Shown piece by piece: positions 7,268 to 16,374 of a stretch of DNA of 64,000 bases (its first letter is position 1; every line of letters begins with the position of its first letter). The stretch covers positions 1,054,001-1,118,000 of the forward strand of contig NZ_JAUCGR010000002.1 of the NCBI RefSeq assembly GCF_030362815.1, read 5' to 3'. Position numbers and translations under genes: made by a program. The notes under the pieces were generated by a model, which saw nothing but the letters and a program-made list of their open reading frames with translations, had not been told where the DNA came from and did not search any database. The stretch is from Cellulomonas edaphi (GTDB lineage Bacteria > Actinomycetota > Actinomycetes > Actinomycetales > Cellulomonadaceae).

Positions 7268-8728
7268 ATGACCACCACTCTCACCGCTCCCGCGGCGAGC
7301 CGGACGTACCCATCCCTGCGCGCCGCGTGGATCCCGATGTTCGCGCTCTGTCTCGCCTTCTTCGTCGAGATGGTCGACAACACGCTGCTGACGATCGCGC
7401 TGCCCACCATCGGCCGCGACCTCGGCGCCGGCACCACCGCACTCCAGTGGGTCACCGGCGCGTACTCCCTCACCTTCGGCGGCCTGCTGCTGACCGCGGG
7501 CTCCGCCGCGGACCGGATCGGCCGCCGCCGCGTCCTCCTGTGGGGCCTCGCCGGCTTCGGGCTCATCAGCCTGCTCGTCGTGGGCGTGTCGACCTCCGGC
7601 CAGCTGATCGCGCTGCGCGCCGCGCTCGGCATCACGGCCGCGGCGATGGCGCCGATCACGAACTCGCTCGTGTTCCGCCTGTTCGAGTCGGCGGAGCTGC
7701 GGATGCGGGCGATGACGGTGATGATCGTCGTCGGCATGAGCGGCTTCATCCTCGGCCCGCTGCTCGGCGGCACCGCGCTCGCGCACGTCGGCTGGCAGTG
7801 GCTGCTGCTGGTCAACGCGCCGATCGCGCTGATCGCGTGGGTCGGTGTGCGCAAGGGCGTCGCGGCCGACGACCCCGCGGGCCTGACGAAGGACCGCCTC
7901 GACCTGCCCGGCTCGGTGCTCAGCATCGCCGCGATCGGCTTGGCCTGCTACACGCTCACGAGCGGCGTCGAGCACGGCTGGATGTCGGCGTGGACGTGGG
8001 CGACGGGAGTCGGCGCGGTGCTCGCGCTCGTCGCGTTCGTCCGGCACGAGCGCCGGACCGCGCAGCCGATGCTGGACCTCACGGTGTTCCGTGACGGGAT
8101 CGTCCGCGGCGCGAGCATCGCCCAGGTCGGCACGTCCGTCGCCATGGCTGGTGTCATGTTCGGCCTGATCCTGCACTTCCAGTACGCGTACGGCTGGAGC
8201 CCGGTGCGCGCGGGCCTGGCGAACCTGCCGCTGATCGTGACGATGATCGCCGCGACGCCGCTGTCCGAAGCCCTCGCCAAGCGGTTCGGGCACCGCGTCG
8301 CGTGCCTGGTCGGCGCGGCATTCCTTGCGGGATCGCTCGCCGGTCTGGCCTGGGGTGTGTCGCACGGCTACCTGGCGATCGCGTTCTTCATGGTCACGTT
8401 CACGTTCGGGCTCCGCACCGTCATGACGATCTGCGCCGTGGCCCTCGTCGACGCGATGCCCGAGAACCGCACCTCGCTCGGCGCCGCGCTCAACGACACC
8501 GCGCAGGAGGTCGGCAGCAGCGTCGGCACCGCGGTCGTCGGCACCCTCATCGCCGTGCTCGTGACGACGGTGCTCCCGGACGGGGCGTGGGGGGCGGACC
8601 TCGTCGCGTCCTTCTTCCACGGGGAGCGGATCGTCTACCTGGCCCTGGCCGTGCTGGTCGGGCTCCTCGCCGGCGCGGGCGCGCTGACCCTCAGCAGCTC
8701 CCGCTCGGTCGACGAGCAGCACGACTGA
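7268..8728 (+). CDS. MFS drug-efflux transporter (DHA2, EmrB/QacA-like)
   Basis: This 486-residue integral membrane protein has about 14 predicted transmembrane helices, the number typical of the DHA2 (14-spanner) subfamily. The start of TM1 carries DNTLLTIALPTIGRDLGA, the classic motif of proton-driven multidrug exporters of this group. Later loops contain the AADRIGRRRVL motif A between TM2 and TM3. It should export cationic or hydrophobic compounds in exchange for protons. It is divergent from, and presumably repressed by, the TetR protein at 6382-7170 through the repeated operator. A strong terminator follows the stop codon. The ATG at 7268 is preceded by GAAGGA. Confidence 0.9.
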   Translation: MTTTLTAPAASRTYPSLRAAWIPMFALCLAFFVEMVDNTLLTIALPTIGRDLGAGTTALQWVTGAYSLTFGGLLLTAGSAADRIGRRRVLLWGLAGFGLISLLVVGVSTSGQLIALRAALGITAAAMAPITNSLVFRLFESAELRMRAMTVMIVVGMSGFILGPLLGGTALAHVGWQWLLLVNAPIALIAWVGVRKGVAADDPAGLTKDRLDLPGSVLSIAAIGLACYTLTSGVEHGWMSAWTWATGVGAVLALVAFVRHERRTAQPMLDLTVFRDGIVRGASIAQVGTSVAMAGVMFGLILHFQYAYGWSPVRAGLANLPLIVTMIAATPLSEALAKRFGHRVACLVGAAFLAGSLAGLAWGVSHGYLAIAFFMVTFTFGLRTVMTICAVALVDAMPENRTSLGAALNDTAQEVGSSVGTAVVGTLIAVLVTTVLPDGAWGADLVASFFHGERIVYLALAVLVGLLAGAGALTLSSSRSVDEQHD

Positions 8729-8760
8729 CCAGCGAGCCGATGGCGTCGCGCCGACGACGA

Positions 8761-8795
8761 AGGCCCGGACCATCAGGTCCGGGCCTTCGTCTTTT
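8761..8795 (+). terminator. Rho-independent terminator after MFS gene
   Basis: AGGCCCGGACC (8761-8771) and GGTCCGGGCCT (8776-8786) form an 11-bp perfect stem with a 4-nt loop, followed by TCGTCTTTT. It ends the MFS transcript just before the convergent tRNA gene. Confidence 0.85.
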
Positions 8796-8796
8796 G

Positions 8797-8870
8797 TAGC
8801 GGGGGCAGGATTTGAACCTGCGACCTCTGGGTTATGAGCCCAGCGAGCTACCGAGCTGCTCCACCCCGCG
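8797..8870 (-). tRNA. tRNA-Met (CAT), initiator type
   Basis: A 74-nt tRNA reads 5' CGCGGGG ... CCCCGCTA 3' on the minus strand. The anticodon CAT lies in a stem closed by three G:C pairs (CTGGG-CTCATAA-CCCAG), a hallmark of initiator tRNA. Base 1 is C and base 72 is U, so the first acceptor pair is unpaired, the other initiator feature. The T-arm GGTTCAAATCC is normal. The CCA end is not encoded, as is common in actinobacteria. Confidence 0.93.
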
Positions 8871-8918
8871 TCGGCTCCGTAACCATACGTCAGCCACGGA
8901 GCGAGGCCAAATCGGCCG

Positions 8919-11900
8919 CTACTCGCCCAGCCGCGCCTCCGCGTCGAGCGCGTCCTGGATCGCCTTGTCCAGGCGGTCCTGAGCTGCGCCGTAGGCGGCG
9001 AAGTCGCCGTCCGCGAGCGCCTTCTGCCCGGCCGCCACGGCGTCGTTCGCCTCCTTGAGCGCCTTGTCGAGGTCGGCGCGGGCGGTGGCCGGCGTTCCCG
9101 TCGAGGTGGGTGCGGGAGTCGGCGTGGCGGTCGCCCCCGGCGTCGGGGTCGCGGTGGGGCTCGGGGTCGGCGTGGTCGGCGTCCCGGGCGAGGAGCCCTT
9201 GTCGCCCGCGTCGGCGCCGGAGTCGCCCCCGAACACGTCGTCGAGGGCCTTGTCGAGCGTCGCCGCGAAGCCGACCTTGTCGCCGAAGCCGACGATCACG
9301 CGCTGGAGCAGCGGGTAGGACGTGCCCGTGCCCGCCGCCTGGACGTAGACCGGCTGGACGTAGAGCAGACCGCCGCCCACGGGGAGCGTCAGCAGGTTGC
9401 CCTTCACCACGGTCGAACCGCCGCGGCTCAGGATGTTGAGCTCCTGGGCCACGTCCGGGTCGGTGCTGAAGATGTTGCTCATCTGGCCGGGTCCGGGCAC
9501 GGACGTGTTGCTGGTCAGCTCGAGCAGCCGCAGCTTGCCGTACTCCGACGAGGGCTTGCCCGCCACGTCGCCCGCCTCGGCGTCGACCGCCAGGTAGCCG
9601 GTGAGCACGTTGCGGGCGCCCTCACCGGCGGGGATGAACGTGGACGTGAGCGAGAACTTGGCCGCGTCCTGGTCCGGCATCTGCATGGTGAGGTAGTACG
9701 GCGGCTGGGGCGTGCGCGCGTGGTTCGGGTCGTCCGGCGTGGTCCAGAAGTCGTTGCCGACGAAGAACTGGGCCGGGTCCGTGACGTGATACCGCGAGAG
9801 CAGCGTGCGCTGGACCTTGAACAGGTCCTCCGGGTAGCGGATGTGGCTCATCAGCGCGCTGCTGATCTTCGACACGGGCTCCAGCGAGGTGGGGAACACC
9901 TTCGACCACGCCTTGAGCACCGGGTCCTCGGGGTCCCACGCGTAGAGCGTGACCTTGCCCGAATAGGCGTCGACCGTGGCCTTGACCGAGTTGCGGATGT
10001 AGTTGACCGTCTTGGGCTGCAGCGCCTGGATCGTCGTCGACGTCTCCGTGAGGGAGTCGGTCGTGGCGTTCTCCAGCGACCGTGACGCGGCGTACGGGTA
10101 CTGGTCGCTCGTCGTGTAGCCGTCGACGATCCACACCACGTGGCCGTCGACGACCGCGGGGTAGGTCCGCCCGTCGAGCGTGAGGTACGGCGCCACCTTG
10201 GCCACCCGGTCGCGCGGGCTGCGGTCGTAGAGCACCTGCGACGCCGAGGTCACACGGTCCGAGAACAGGATCTGCTCGGACCCGAACTTGATGGCGTACA
10301 GCAGCTTGTTGATCGGGTTGCCGATGTCGGGACCGGCCGAGACGGTGTCGGTGGGGAATGCCGTGTTCACCGAGCCCGTGCTGCCGCCCGGGTAGTCCAG
10401 CTCCCAGGGCGCCTTGCCCTCGGGCACGCCGACGATCGAGTACGCCGGCGAGGTGGGGCCGAAGTAGATGCGCGGCTCGTACGGGCCCATGTCGCCCGTC
10501 GAGGGGATGTCGGCCTCCCAGAACGCGGGCGCACCACCCGGGGCGGTGGTGTTGCCGTACGCGGCGGCCACGCCGTACCCGTGCGTGTACACGGTCGTGT
10601 CGTTGGTCCAGTTCCGCTGCTGGGCGGACAGCCCGGCGAGGTTGAGGTCGCGGACCGCGATCACCGTGTCGCGCGTCTTGCCGTCGATCGTGTACTTGTC
10701 CACCGACAGCGAGTCGGGGAACTGGTAGAAGTTCTTGTTCGCCTGCAGCTGCTTGAACGACGGGCTGACGATCTGCGGGTCGAGCAGGCGGATCGAGGCC
10801 GTGGTCTCGGCGTCCTGGCGCAGCGCGTCCTTCTCCGCCGTGACCACTGCGGAGTACGGCTGGACGTCGACGTCGTTGAGGCCGTAGGCGGCCTTGGTCG
10901 CCTCGATGTTGCGCTCGATGTACTCCGACTCGGCGTCCTGCTGGTTGGGCTGCACCTGGAAGCGCTGCACCACCGCCGGGTAGATGCCGCCGACGGCGAT
11001 CGCGGCGATCACCATGAGGCCCACGCCGATCAGCGGCAGCCGCCAGTTGCCGCGCGCCGCGGTCACGATGAACGTGATCGCGACGAACACCGCGATGCCG
11101 GCCAGGATCGCCTTCGAGGGGATGACGGCGTGCACGTCGGTGTACGCGGCGCCCTCGAACTTCTCGCGCGTCTTGGTGAGGATGGAGTAGCGGTCCAGCC
11201 AGTAGTTGGCCGCGACCAGCAGCATGAGCACCGCGCCGATGACCGACAGGTGCACCCGCGCGGCCTTCGTCGTGCGGGGTGTGTCGCTCTTGGGACCGCC
11301 GATGCGCAGGCCGCCGTACAGGTACTGCGTCGCGACCCCGGCGATGCCAGCCAGCACGGTGACGGCCAGCAGGAACGAGACGACGAACCGCAGCCCGGGC
11401 AGGGTGAACAGGTAGAACCCGAGGTCGATGCCGTACTGGGGGTCCGCGGTGCCGACCTTCGAGCCGTGCATCCACAGCTGGATGGTCGCCCACTGCTGGG
11501 AGGCGGCCCCGCCGGCGAACAGGCCGACGATGACGGGGGCGACGATGAGCACCAGGCGGCGCAGCGGCTCGACGGCCTCGCGGTACTGGTCGAGGTTGGC
11601 CTGCTCCTGCGTGCTGGGCGCGTACACGGGCCGCGAGCGGTAGCCGTACGACAGGCTCCACCAGACCGCGCCGCCCATGATGAGGAAGCCCGCGAGACCG
11701 AGCAGCGCGCGCGTGCCCCACTCGGTGCGGATCACCTCGACGAAGCCGAGCTGCTGGTACCAGAGCACCTCCGTCCACACCTGGGCGAGGATCAGGACGA
11801 TCACCACGATCGCTGCCAGGACGAGGAGCGTCGGGATCAGTGGTCCGCGGCGCCGGCGCGGGCCGGCGGGGCGGGGGCGGGTCGAGCTGGCGAAGGTCAC
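8919..11900 (-). CDS. UPF0182 family integral membrane protein
   Basis: This 993-residue protein of the UPF0182 family is widespread in actinobacteria, with a close analogue at M. tuberculosis Rv3193c. The N-terminal third holds about seven transmembrane helices, the first at about residues 22-42. The remainder is a large extracytoplasmic domain with family segments such as YGIDLGFYLFTLPGLRF. The C-terminus has a proline/threonine-rich linker (TPTPSPTATPTPG) and then a charged helical tail. The GTG at 11900 is preceded by GGGAG. Its molecular function is unknown. As in other actinobacteria it lies close to the Lon-like PDZ protease and DUF2342 genes. Confidence 0.92.
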   Translation of the reverse strand: MTFASSTRPRPAGPRRRRGPLIPTLLVLAAIVVIVLILAQVWTEVLWYQQLGFVEVIRTEWGTRALLGLAGFLIMGGAVWWSLSYGYRSRPVYAPSTQEQANLDQYREAVEPLRRLVLIVAPVIVGLFAGGAASQQWATIQLWMHGSKVGTADPQYGIDLGFYLFTLPGLRFVVSFLLAVTVLAGIAGVATQYLYGGLRIGGPKSDTPRTTKAARVHLSVIGAVLMLLVAANYWLDRYSILTKTREKFEGAAYTDVHAVIPSKAILAGIAVFVAITFIVTAARGNWRLPLIGVGLMVIAAIAVGGIYPAVVQRFQVQPNQQDAESEYIERNIEATKAAYGLNDVDVQPYSAVVTAEKDALRQDAETTASIRLLDPQIVSPSFKQLQANKNFYQFPDSLSVDKYTIDGKTRDTVIAVRDLNLAGLSAQQRNWTNDTTVYTHGYGVAAAYGNTTAPGGAPAFWEADIPSTGDMGPYEPRIYFGPTSPAYSIVGVPEGKAPWELDYPGGSTGSVNTAFPTDTVSAGPDIGNPINKLLYAIKFGSEQILFSDRVTSASQVLYDRSPRDRVAKVAPYLTLDGRTYPAVVDGHVVWIVDGYTTSDQYPYAASRSLENATTDSLTETSTTIQALQPKTVNYIRNSVKATVDAYSGKVTLYAWDPEDPVLKAWSKVFPTSLEPVSKISSALMSHIRYPEDLFKVQRTLLSRYHVTDPAQFFVGNDFWTTPDDPNHARTPQPPYYLTMQMPDQDAAKFSLTSTFIPAGEGARNVLTGYLAVDAEAGDVAGKPSSEYGKLRLLELTSNTSVPGPGQMSNIFSTDPDVAQELNILSRGGSTVVKGNLLTLPVGGGLLYVQPVYVQAAGTGTSYPLLQRVIVGFGDKVGFAATLDKALDDVFGGDSGADAGDKGSSPGTPTTPTPSPTATPTPGATATPTPAPTSTGTPATARADLDKALKEANDAVAAGQKALADGDFAAYGAAQDRLDKAIQDALDAEARLGE

Positions 11901-11999
11901 GGAACTCCCAACGGGTCGGTCTGAGCACAGGTTCCCACAAGGTTCCGACGAAACGCCCGCAGACCTGCGGATCGACCGGTGGCCGGCGAGGGGGCCGGC

Positions 12000-12066
12000 G
12001 ATGGGCCGTCCGATGGGCCGTCCGGTGGGCCGACGATGGGCCGTCGGGTGGGCCGTCGGGTGGGAG
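12000..12066. repeat. tandem 12-bp repeat upstream of the PPA1309-family gene
   Basis: About six head-to-tail copies of a 12-bp unit close to GATGGGCCGTCC occupy 12000-12066. The third copy is one base shorter. The last degenerate copy, GGTGGGAG, doubles as the ribosome-binding region of the gene starting at 12068 or 12077. Confidence 0.8.
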
Positions 12067-12067
12067 C

Positions 12068-12631
12068 ATGGGACGCGTGACCGAGCCGCTCCCCCCGCAC
12101 CCCGCCACCGCCGACCTCGCCGACGCCGTCCGGGAGATCGAGCACCACGTCGCCGCCGCCGGGTGGGACGCGCCAGTCCGCGTCTTCGCGCTGGTCCGCA
12201 CCCAGGCGGCGCTCGAGGCCGAGCCCGGCCTGGCCGACCAGCTGCACGACGACGTGCTCGCCGCGGCCGGGTCCGCGCCCTGGCACCTGACGTCGATCGA
12301 GCAGGAGGGGCTCCCGGCGGCGGCCGATCTCGAGGCGCTGCTGGCGGAGCTCTCCTGGCCCGCGTCGGTGGACGGCGTCGCGGTGACCGTCGAGCGCGTG
12401 GTGCTGCCGCCCGAGGCCGAGGCGCAGATGCCGCGGGACAAGGCCCAGGCGCTCGACTACCTGCTCACCCACCCCGACCGCCAGGACGTGCGCCTGGCCG
12501 TCGGCGTGCTGCGCGACGGGCCGTCGTGGTGCGCGGTCCGCACGCGCGCGAACGACTCCGACGACCAGGTGGGCCAGGGCCCCCACCTGGTGCCCGGTCT
12601 GGTCGCCGCCCTGCGCTCCACCCTGGACTGA
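12068..12631 (+). CDS. PPA1309 family protein
   Basis: This protein of about 187 residues matches the small actinobacterial PPA1309 family of unknown function. The body is alpha/beta and acidic, with family stretches such as HLTSIEQEGLP and MPRDKAQALDYLLTHPD. No membrane or signal sequence is seen. The start is either the ATG at 12068 or the GTG at 12077 (VTEPLPPHPA); the GTG has better spacing from GGGAG. It lies between UPF0182 and the PDZ protease, a conserved neighbourhood, and is convergent with the protease gene. Confidence 0.75.
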   Translation: MGRVTEPLPPHPATADLADAVREIEHHVAAAGWDAPVRVFALVRTQAALEAEPGLADQLHDDVLAAAGSAPWHLTSIEQEGLPAAADLEALLAELSWPASVDGVAVTVERVVLPPEAEAQMPRDKAQALDYLLTHPDRQDVRLAVGVLRDGPSWCAVRTRANDSDDQVGQGPHLVPGLVAALRSTLD

Positions 12632-12647
12632 CGCCGCGGGGTCGCCG

Positions 12648-13832
12648 TCAGCCGGCCGTGCAGGTGGGCAGGCTCGCGCCCTTCCCGGCGCCGATCGCCG
12701 TCATCGCCTCGCGCGCCTCGTGCAGCGTGGCGATCTTGGCGACGTGCAGGTCGCCGGGGACGTGACCGACGACCTCCTTGCAGTTGCTGGCGGGGGCGAG
12801 GAACCACGTGGCGCCGTCCCGGCGGGCACCCTCGAGCTTCTGCCGGATGCCGCCGATGGGGCCGACCGCGCCGTTGACGTCGATGGTCCCGGTGCCCGCG
12901 ATCACCTCGCCGTTCGCCTCGTCGAGCTTGGTCATCTTGTCCACGATGCCGAGCGCGAACATGGTGCCCGCACTGGGCCCGCCGATCCCGTCGATGCTGA
13001 TGGTGATGTCCACGGGCATGTCGAACGTCGGGTCGATGTACACGCCGATCATGGCGCTGCCGTCGACCTTGGTGCCCGTCTCGATCGTCAGGTCCTTCTC
13101 GGCGCCGTTGCGGCGCACGGTGAGCGTGATCGTGTCGCCCGCCTCGACACCGGCCAGGCCGTCCAGCAGCGACTGGTAGTCCGGCAGCGGCGTGCCGTCG
13201 AGCGCCACGATGATGTCGCCGGTCTGCACCACCCCCTCGGCGTGGCTGCCCTGCACGGCGCCCGCGACGGTGAGCGTGGCCGGCACCTCGTACCCCAGCT
13301 CGGTGAGCGCGGCGACGCTCGCGTTCTCCTGGGAGGACACCATCGCCTGCTGGTTCGCCTTGTCGACCTGCTCGCGCGTCTCGCCGGCGTCCGGGAAGAG
13401 CACCTCGCGCGGCTGCACGTTGGACCACGGCGAGAACCACCCCTGCAGCACCCGCAGGGGGGTCGAGGGGTAGCCGGGGCCGCCGGTCGCGGAGACCGTG
13501 GTCAGGTGCAGCTCGCCCGTCGAGGGGTAGGTGGGCGCGCCCGAGATGGTGATGAGGGGCTTGCCCTGGTCCTCGCCGAGCACGTCCTTGGTGGGGCCGG
13601 GCGAGCTGACCGCGTACGCGGTGGGGACGACGAGCATGACGGCGAACACGGCGGCGCTCACGAGCATGCTCAGCGTGAGGGTCACGGCACGCGCGCCGGG
13701 CCGCGGGGCGTCCGCGGGCACGTCGTCGGTCCGCGCGACCTCCGCCGGCCCGACGTCGCCGTGCGCGGGCTCGTCGGACGGCGGGAACGGCAGGGGCTCG
13801 TCGGGCACGGCCCGATCATGCCCCACGCTCAT
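12648..13832 (-). CDS. membrane-anchored PDZ/Lon-like (S16) protease, YlbL type
   Basis: This 394-residue protein has a short cytoplasmic N-terminus and one transmembrane helix (about residues 50-72, LTLSMLVSAAVFAVMLVV). An extracellular PDZ domain follows (about 190-250), then a Lon-type S16 protease domain. The catalytic serine is in GGPSAGT and the partner lysine in GGIRQK, so the Ser-Lys dyad is intact, but there is no ATPase domain. M. tuberculosis Rv3194c and B. subtilis YlbL are similar. It probably cleaves extracytoplasmic substrates. The ATG at 13832 is chosen because it overlaps the stop of the upstream SDR gene (ATGA); the longer open frame is a shadow. Confidence 0.9.
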   Translation of the reverse strand: MSVGHDRAVPDEPLPFPPSDEPAHGDVGPAEVARTDDVPADAPRPGARAVTLTLSMLVSAAVFAVMLVVPTAYAVSSPGPTKDVLGEDQGKPLITISGAPTYPSTGELHLTTVSATGGPGYPSTPLRVLQGWFSPWSNVQPREVLFPDAGETREQVDKANQQAMVSSQENASVAALTELGYEVPATLTVAGAVQGSHAEGVVQTGDIIVALDGTPLPDYQSLLDGLAGVEAGDTITLTVRRNGAEKDLTIETGTKVDGSAMIGVYIDPTFDMPVDITISIDGIGGPSAGTMFALGIVDKMTKLDEANGEVIAGTGTIDVNGAVGPIGGIRQKLEGARRDGATWFLAPASNCKEVVGHVPGDLHVAKIATLHEAREAMTAIGAGKGASLPTCTAG

Positions 13833-14911
13833 GCGCGTCGCCGTCCGCGCGCCTGGCGCCACACCGCCGCGGTGCCGATGAGCGCCACGGCGGCGCCCGC
13901 GGCACCCAGTGCGGCGGCGTCGCGCGCGCCCACGCGCCGGCCCGCCACCCCCAGCCGGCCACGCACGCCCTCGAGCAGCACGTCGAGGCTGGCCGCGTTC
14001 GACCAGCGCGGCGTCCAGCCCGCCGCCAGCAGCCGGTCGGCGGCGACGGTCCACGGGTAGACGACGAACGCGAGCTCGGAGGCCGGCGCCGGCAGCACGC
14101 CCACCCGGTGCAGCCGCTCCGCGGTGCCGAAGGCGGTGGTCGCGGCCAGCTCGATGCGGCGCATGCCGGACGCGGCCTCGACCTGGGCGGGCGTCAGCAC
14201 GTCGGGCGCGCCGACCGTGAGGGCCCCGGTCAGTGCGTGGTCCACCGCGAACCGGGCGGCCGACGCGACGTCCTCCACATGTGCGAACTGCCAGGCCCGG
14301 ACCGAGCCGCGCACCGTCAGCAGCCGCGGCGCCTCGAAGTGGCGGGTGACGAGCGTGTCCACGCCCGGGCCGACGAGCGCCGCCGGCCTCAGCACCGTGA
14401 GCAGGGGCGTGCGACGGCGGGCGGCGCGCGCCACGACGGCCTCGACGCCCAGCAACCCGCCCACGAGCAGCCCGCGGTCCGCCTCGTCGGGCTGGAACAG
14501 GTCGTCGCCGTCGTGGATCACCGGCCGGTCGGACCAGGCGCCATGCACCACGGCCGAGGTCACGACCACGACGTGCGCCACCCCGGCGTCCCGCGCCGCC
14601 GAGAGGGTGCGCTGGGTGGCGGCGACCAGCTCCGCAACCTCCGCGCTCCCGCCGCGGGACCCCGGCGGGGCGATGTCGCCCGAGTGAGCCACGAGCACGA
14701 GCACCCGGGCTCCGTCCAGCGCCGCCGCCGGCTCGCGCTCGGGCAGCGCCTCGAGGGTGCGCACCGGGCCGTCCCAGGCGGCGGTCATCGCGGCCGCGAG
14801 CGCTCCTGAGCCGACGACGACGACGTCGCCGCCCGGTCCCGACGCGGAGCCGGGGCTCGCGGCGGCGGCCTTCGCGCGCGCACTGCGCCCTGAGCGAACC
14901 TGCGAGATCAC
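13829..14911 (-). CDS. NAD-dependent epimerase/SDR-like protein
   Basis: This protein of about 360 residues has an atypical short-chain dehydrogenase/epimerase fold. A GSGALAAAMTAAW segment sits where the nucleotide-binding glycine motif belongs, followed by VVVVTSAVVHG and LRPAALVGPGVDTLVTR, the usual core of extended SDRs with a divergent active site. The C-terminus has a hydrophobic stretch (AALGAAGAAVALIGTAAVW) and a basic tail, suggesting membrane attachment. The GTG at 14911 is chosen because GAGGG precedes it; an upstream in-frame ATG at 14962 would run into the next gene's promoter region. The gene is coupled to the PDZ protease. Substrate unknown. Confidence 0.75.
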   Translation of the reverse strand: MISQVRSGRSARAKAAAASPGSASGPGGDVVVVGSGALAAAMTAAWDGPVRTLEALPEREPAAALDGARVLVLVAHSGDIAPPGSRGGSAEVAELVAATQRTLSAARDAGVAHVVVVTSAVVHGAWSDRPVIHDGDDLFQPDEADRGLLVGGLLGVEAVVARAARRRTPLLTVLRPAALVGPGVDTLVTRHFEAPRLLTVRGSVRAWQFAHVEDVASAARFAVDHALTGALTVGAPDVLTPAQVEAASGMRRIELAATTAFGTAERLHRVGVLPAPASELAFVVYPWTVAADRLLAAGWTPRWSNAASLDVLLEGVRGRLGVAGRRVGARDAAALGAAGAAVALIGTAAVWRQARGRRRA

Positions 14912-14979
14912 CTGCCCTCGTTCCCCGGCCACGTGGTTACGGTGGGCGTAGCCGGCCCCCATCGTCGCAGGAGTCCCTC

Positions 14980-16368
14980 ATGAGTTCCGACACCCCCGCC
15001 GTCCCCGGTCCCGACGGGTCGGGCGAGCCCTGGGAGCAGATGCTGCGCGCGATGCTGGGCCCCGGGGCCGACGAGGCGATCCGCGAGCTGCGTGAGCGCG
15101 GCATCGACCCGTCCGCGATGCCGGGTCTGCCGACCGACCCGGTGCAGCTGCAGCAGGCGTTCACCCAGATGCAGAGCATGCTCGCGGCGTCGGGCGACGA
15201 GCCCGTGAACTGGCAGATGGCGCACGACCTCGCTCGTCAGCAGGCGTCCGCCGAGGGCGACCCGTCGCTGACCCCCGCGCAGACGCGCCAGGTGCTGGAG
15301 GCGCTCACGGTCGCCGAGCTGTGGCTCGACGCCGCGACCGAGCTGCCGCCCGCGTCCGGCTCTCCGCGGGCATGGAGCCGCGCGGAGTGGGTCGAGGCGA
15401 CGCTGCCCACGTGGCGGACGCTGACCGAGCCCGTCGCGACCTCCCTGTCCCATGCGCTGGTCGGGACGCTGGGCGACGCGATGGGTGAGGGGCTCGGCGC
15501 CGAGCTCGAGGGCGTGCTGCCGGGCGGCATCGACGCGACCGCGCTCCTGCGCCGCCTCGGCTCGGCCGTGTTCGGGCTCCAGGTGGGCCAGGCCGCGGGG
15601 ACGCTGGCCCGCGACGTCTTCGGCACCACGGACATCGGCCTGCCGCTGCTGGCCAGCCCGGCGCCCGCGCTCGTCGCGAGCAACGTCGACGCCTTCGCGG
15701 CCGGCCTGGACGCCCCCGTGGACGAGGTGCGGCTGTTCCTGGCGCTGCGGGAGGCCGCCGCCACCCGCCTGTTCACGCACGTCCCCTGGCTGCGCGCCCA
15801 CCTGCTCGCGACCGTCGAGGCCTACGCGCGCGGCATCACGATCGACGCCGAGCAGCTCGAGGAGGCGGTGCGCTCGATCGACCCCACGGACGCGGCCGCC
15901 CTGCAGCAGGCGCTGTCCGGCGGCGTCTTCGCGCCGCACACCACGCCCGAGCAGAAGGCCGCGCTCGAGCGGCTCGAGACCGCGCTCGCGCTCGTGGAGG
16001 GGTGGGTCGACGAGGTGGCCGCCGCGGCGGCGATGCCGCACCTGCCCCACACGGTCGCCCTGCGGGAGATGATCCGCCGCCGCCGCGCCGCCGGCGGACC
16101 GGCGGAGCAGACCTTCGCGACGCTCGTCGGCCTGGAGCTGCGGCCGCGGCGCCTGCGCGACGCGGCGGCGCTGTGGGCGCAGATCGCGCGCGACAACGGC
16201 ACGCACGCCCGTGACGCGGTCTGGGACCACCCCGACCTGCTGCCCACGGCGGAGGACCTCGACGACCCGGCGGGCTACGCGACCCGGCGGGCCGCGGCGG
16301 TCGACGAGGCGGCCGAGGTGGACCGGGCGCTGGCCGAGATCCTCGGCGAGGAGCCCGGCACGCCGTAG
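14980..16368 (+). CDS. DUF2342 protein (annotated as zinc-dependent metalloprotease)
   Basis: This 462-residue protein of the actinobacterial DUF2342 family is often labelled a putative zinc-dependent metalloprotease or F420-associated protein. The N-terminus is disordered. The rest is largely helical, with family blocks such as GLQVGQAAGTLARDVFGTTDIGLPL (quoted in part) and LFTHVPWLRAHL. I see no HExxH, so the metalloprotease label rests on family annotation only. The start is supported by AGGAG before the ATG. It is divergent from the SDR-PDZ protease pair, as in M. tuberculosis Rv3194c/Rv3195, which points to a linked envelope-maintenance role (inference). Confidence 0.85.
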   Translation: MSSDTPAVPGPDGSGEPWEQMLRAMLGPGADEAIRELRERGIDPSAMPGLPTDPVQLQQAFTQMQSMLAASGDEPVNWQMAHDLARQQASAEGDPSLTPAQTRQVLEALTVAELWLDAATELPPASGSPRAWSRAEWVEATLPTWRTLTEPVATSLSHALVGTLGDAMGEGLGAELEGVLPGGIDATALLRRLGSAVFGLQVGQAAGTLARDVFGTTDIGLPLLASPAPALVASNVDAFAAGLDAPVDEVRLFLALREAAATRLFTHVPWLRAHLLATVEAYARGITIDAEQLEEAVRSIDPTDAAALQQALSGGVFAPHTTPEQKAALERLETALALVEGWVDEVAAAAAMPHLPHTVALREMIRRRRAAGGPAEQTFATLVGLELRPRRLRDAAALWAQIARDNGTHARDAVWDHPDLLPTAEDLDDPAGYATRRAAAVDEAAEVDRALAEILGEEPGTP

Positions 16369-16374
16369 CGGGGA

